From a virus: a stretch of 32,006 nucleotides of DNA. The DNA is taken from the IMG/VR virus record IMGVR_UViG_3300037069_000924, positions 1-32,006 of that record, one strand, 5' to 3'. The translations under genes and the position numbers were made by a program. The notes beneath the pieces were generated by a model. It saw nothing but the letters and a program-made list of their open reading frames with translations. It ran no database searches and was not told the origin of the DNA. Positions 30,459 through 32,006 of this stretch are shown one piece after another (positions within the stretch are counted from its first letter, which is position 1; every line of letters starts with the position of its first letter).

Positions 30459-30602
30459 TTATATGCTCCAAATTAAGTACCACTTGCCGTCCGTAACATC
30501 TCTCATCACATTGATGATTTTACCGCAGGTGGTGTTAAAGTTGTTGTCATTCACAAACTCCTTTAGTTCGTCGATGATTTTGAAGGTGAGGTAGTCTATC
30601 AT
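30459..30602 (-). CDS. Small hypothetical protein, 47 residues
   Basis: A 47-residue frame: MIDYLTFKIIDELKEFVNDN, then NFNTTCGKIINVMRDVTDGK and WYLIWSI. An amphipathic first helix (residues 4-20) is followed by a beta-like C-terminus with aromatic residues. It occupies the gap between the 68-residue gene and the zinc ribbon and is two bases from the latter. Function unknown; the conserved spacing supports it as a gene. Confidence 0.5.
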   Translation of the reverse strand: MIDYLTFKIIDELKEFVNDNNFNTTCGKIINVMRDVTDGKWYLIWSI

Positions 30603-30632
30603 GTTCGTAATTTTGGCTTTTTATGCGTTTTT

Positions 30633-30648
30633 ATTGGCGTTAGCCAAT
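30633..30648. other. Short hairpin in a 66-base gap
   Basis: ATTGGC, loop GTTA, GCCAAT. It lies just before the 47-residue gene in transcription order and lacks a T tract on the minus strand, so it is not an obvious terminator. It may be a leader or RNA-processing element. Confidence 0.4.
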
Positions 30649-30668
30649 TATTTGAATACTATTTTAAC

Positions 30669-30875
30669 TTATTTATTCTGTTTTTTATTTGAAGCGTCAG
30701 CCATAACCCACTCTCCACGTTTAGCGTATTCAAAGTCCATTTGATTTAAAAATTGAACCTTAAAAGTTTTTACACCGATTCTCAACCACATTAATCTTTT
30801 TAAAGCGTTAATAGACACAACCTCGCATTGATACTCCTTACCGTTTTTTAATATGTGCCAAAATCTAATTTTCAT
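30669..30875 (-). CDS. Small basic hypothetical protein, 68 residues
   Basis: A 68-residue protein, MKIRFWHILKNGKEYQCEVV, rich in Lys, Trp and Met. Strands at the start (RFWHIL, EYQCEVVSI) and a later KTFKVQFL suggest a small beta barrel or sheet. Its start overlaps the stop of the RepL-like gene by ATGA and it is therefore coupled to it. It might be a cofactor of the initiator, but no family is recognised. Confidence 0.55.
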   Translation of the reverse strand: MKIRFWHILKNGKEYQCEVVSINALKRLMWLRIGVKTFKVQFLNQMDFEYAKRGEWVMADASNKKQNK

Positions 30876-31366
30876 TTTTTATTGGGTTCGTCCCAGCGTA
30901 TTTTACTTTTAAACTTATTAATTCTACTTCCTTTAAAAAAGAAATGGGGGTTAATCCACAGCAAATCTGTAATGATGCCGTGTTTGGATACATAACCACC
31001 GATAGCAAGGTGACCTATGGCGTCTTTAAACGTGTTGATAGCCGTTATCTTCATCACCTCCATATACTTTACCCTATCAATCCAAATCCAATCCTTGCCA
31101 GCCTTGATATTGTGTAGGATGTGTAAATACAACTCCTTACTTCTTATCGGTAGCAGGTCAACAGGCATTGCATCCTCGGGTAGTTTCGCATCGTATAACT
31201 TCGTAAAGGGCGTTTTCTCTAACTGCGTTTCCAGAACGTCCTCAGCCCCATAAAGATTAACGACCTTCTTATGCTTCTTATTTATCCAAACCTCCAATGT
31301 TTGCTCAAAAGGGTTAAGCCCCAGTTTTTCTTCGTCTATAACAGGTATTACTCGTTTTCTTCCCAT
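30872..31366 (-). CDS. RepL-like winged-helix replication/regulatory protein
   Basis: A 164-residue protein and the first gene of the early operon. Residues 75-148 resemble the winged helix of plasmid RepL-type initiators: SKELYLHILHNIKAGKDWIW (76-95), VMKITAINTFKDAIGHLAIG (104-123), then the wing YVSKHGIITDLLWIN and the hallmark WINPHFFFKGSR (137-148). RepL proteins start plasmid replication by binding at an origin. An alternative is an autorepressor. The promoter in front contains palindromes to which it may bind. It starts at the first ATG, five bases after TATCTTTG, and is coupled by ATGA to the next gene. Confidence 0.65.
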   Translation of the reverse strand: MGRKRVIPVIDEEKLGLNPFEQTLEVWINKKHKKVVNLYGAEDVLETQLEKTPFTKLYDAKLPEDAMPVDLLPIRSKELYLHILHNIKAGKDWIWIDRVKYMEVMKITAINTFKDAIGHLAIGGYVSKHGIITDLLWINPHFFFKGSRINKFKSKIRWDEPNKK

Positions 31367-31371
31367 TGAAA

Positions 31372-31401
31372 CAAAGATAGTAATTAATTCTATACTGTCA
31401 A
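31372..31401 (-). promoter_or_regulatory. Early promoter of the leftward operon
   Basis: On the minus strand TTG (31401-31399), 19 bases, then TATCTTTG (31379-31372) and, five bases on, the ATG of the RepL-like gene. This is a full Bacteroidetes -33/-7 match. The -33 element lies inside a palindrome, so a protein bound there would block RNA polymerase. Confidence 0.7.
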
Positions 31402-31411
31402 TACATTGACG
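31395..31411. promoter_or_regulatory. Palindromic site 1 (operator or iteron)
   Basis: CTGTCAATACATTGACG: the arms GTCAAT and ATTGAC form a perfect 6-bp inverted repeat with a two-base spacer (31397-31410). It overlaps the -33 element of the early promoter. Confidence 0.6.
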
Positions 31412-31489
31412 CTAATTTATTATTTAATAATTATTGACATTCTAAATTATAATCGTTATCATGACGTGAGTAGACAAAAACAGCACTTT

Positions 31490-31506
31490 CTGTCAATACA
31501 TTGACG
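31490..31506. promoter_or_regulatory. Palindromic site 2, identical to site 1
   Basis: The same 17 bases, CTGTCAATACATTGACG, occur 95 bases to the right of site 1, about nine helical turns away, so both copies may face the same side of the DNA. Confidence 0.6.
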
Positions 31507-31522
31507 ATATGGCATCTATCGT

Positions 31523-31536
31523 GTCAATACAGTGAT
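31523..31536. promoter_or_regulatory. Degenerate palindromic site 3
   Basis: GTCAATACAGTGAT differs from GTCAATACATTGAC at two positions and lies 31 bases (about three turns) from site 2. A further half site, ATTGAC, is at 31433-31438. Confidence 0.45.
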
Positions 31537-32006
31537 TCGAGAAACCTACTCATTAACCTGTAATACAGACCGTTACGACATAATTAATTTTGACAGTATA
31601 TATACACATCGCAAATAACCTAACACACTCACGTGTACAGGTCAACAATGCACGGGTCACAGGGTATCTCAGAACCCCTTTTTAACCCCTCCCCTTCAAC
31701 CCAATAATTTCCAACAATAAAAATACTATCCCCACTATTACACCCCTTATACACTACCAAAAACAAACCATTTCTTACCAAAACAAGTTCAAACAACCCC
31801 TCAACCAGTTTAAAACAACTACAATTCATACAGCAAAATCCAAAATTTTATTTTTTTTCTCACTCTCGCTTAGGTGGGATTATCCCCCACCAATCACCAC
31901 CCCACCAAGTCGAAAGAGAACGCAACCTGTAGACCGGGGTGGCCTCGACTCGTCGTTTATCAAATCTTGTCAAGACCTAAAAACTAATTTTCATCACCAC
32001 TAATTA
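31537..32006. other. Gene-free region with G-depleted tract and structured end
   Basis: About 470 bases without a convincing gene. From 31673 to 31867 the plus strand has only three G in 195 bases, and none at all at 31673-31786. From 31873 it becomes GC-richer and can fold: GGTGGG (31873-31878) with CCCACC (31886-31891), and an H-type pseudoknot layout further right. An origin, a packaging site or a structured RNA are possible. Confidence 0.6.
31897..31950 (+). other. Possible H-type RNA pseudoknot
   Basis: CCACCCC (31897-31903) can pair with GGGGTGG (31936-31942), and AGTCGA (31908-31913) with TCGACT (31945-31950). The four arms alternate (1-2-1'-2'), which is the layout of an H-type pseudoknot. 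The complement can form the same pairs. No coding frame explains it. Confidence 0.4.

Noticed and set aside
31629-31829. A 66-residue leftward frame in the right-hand non-coding region
   Set aside because: It lies on the G-depleted tract, so its Gly/Val/Leu/Phe-rich sequence follows from base composition. It has no promoter or overlap with the early operon, and runs toward the palindromes.
31673-31867. G-depleted tract considered as part of a diversity-generating retroelement
   Set aside because: No reverse transcriptase is in the window and no second copy of the tract is seen in any gene.
31860-32006. Structured GC-richer end considered as a tRNA
   Set aside because: No cloverleaf with acceptor stem, anticodon arm and T-loop could be drawn; the complementary segments interleave.

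Overview
The window is a contiguous piece of a double-stranded DNA bacteriophage whose host is very probably a member of the Bacteroidetes (Bacteroidota). Three observations support the host call. Shine-Dalgarno sites are absent and start codons instead have A-rich upstream sequence. Promoter-like sites follow the Bacteroidetes TTG-N19/20-TAnnTTTG pattern. A DUF3127-type single-strand-binding protein is present. The virion module looks like that of short-tailed, crAss-like (Crassvirales-type) phages: a large TerL, a portal of about 820 residues, a scaffold, a MCP of about 450 residues, three neck/ring-type proteins and a 1313-residue tail protein. No phage RNA polymerase, DNA polymerase, integrase, lysis gene or tail fibre lies in the window, so this is a partial genome and the family assignment is tentative.

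Almost everything reads leftward (minus strand). From right to left: (1) 31367-32006 is a gene-free control region with repeated palindromes, a G-depleted tract and a possible pseudoknot. (2) 31366-21900 is the early/replication operon. It holds a RepL-like winged-helix protein, several small proteins (including a Zn ribbon and a NinB-like recombination protein), an acidic-tailed coiled-coil protein, the SSB-like protein, a small HTH protein, a PD-(D/E)XK nuclease, a replication-initiator-like protein, a primase-helicase, a PAPS-reductase-like PP-loop protein and small hypothetical genes. (3) 21577-21849 is a lone rightward gene with its own promoter-like box and terminator. (4) 21463-17696 is a sugar-modification cassette (GT2-like, PLOD-like and GT-B-like glycosyltransferases plus a methyltransferase) followed by a tandem GroES-like co-chaperonin. 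(5) 17690-1 is the packaging and virion module, running off the left edge inside an open reading frame.

The genes are tightly packed with ATGA, TAATG and TAGTG stop/start overlaps, so translational coupling is likely. Replication probably uses a phage initiator and primase-helicase with a host polymerase. Intrinsic terminators lie after the SSB-like gene, after the 155-residue gene, after the rightward gene, after MCP and after the gene downstream of MCP. They divide the leftward transcription into units. The most interesting parts are the glycosylation cassette next to a double GroES-like protein, a promoter/repeat/terminator unit at 27812-27927 that looks like a small RNA or attenuator, the repeated palindromes in front of the RepL-like gene, and several TAnnTTTG boxes placed only 4-5 bases before an ATG.
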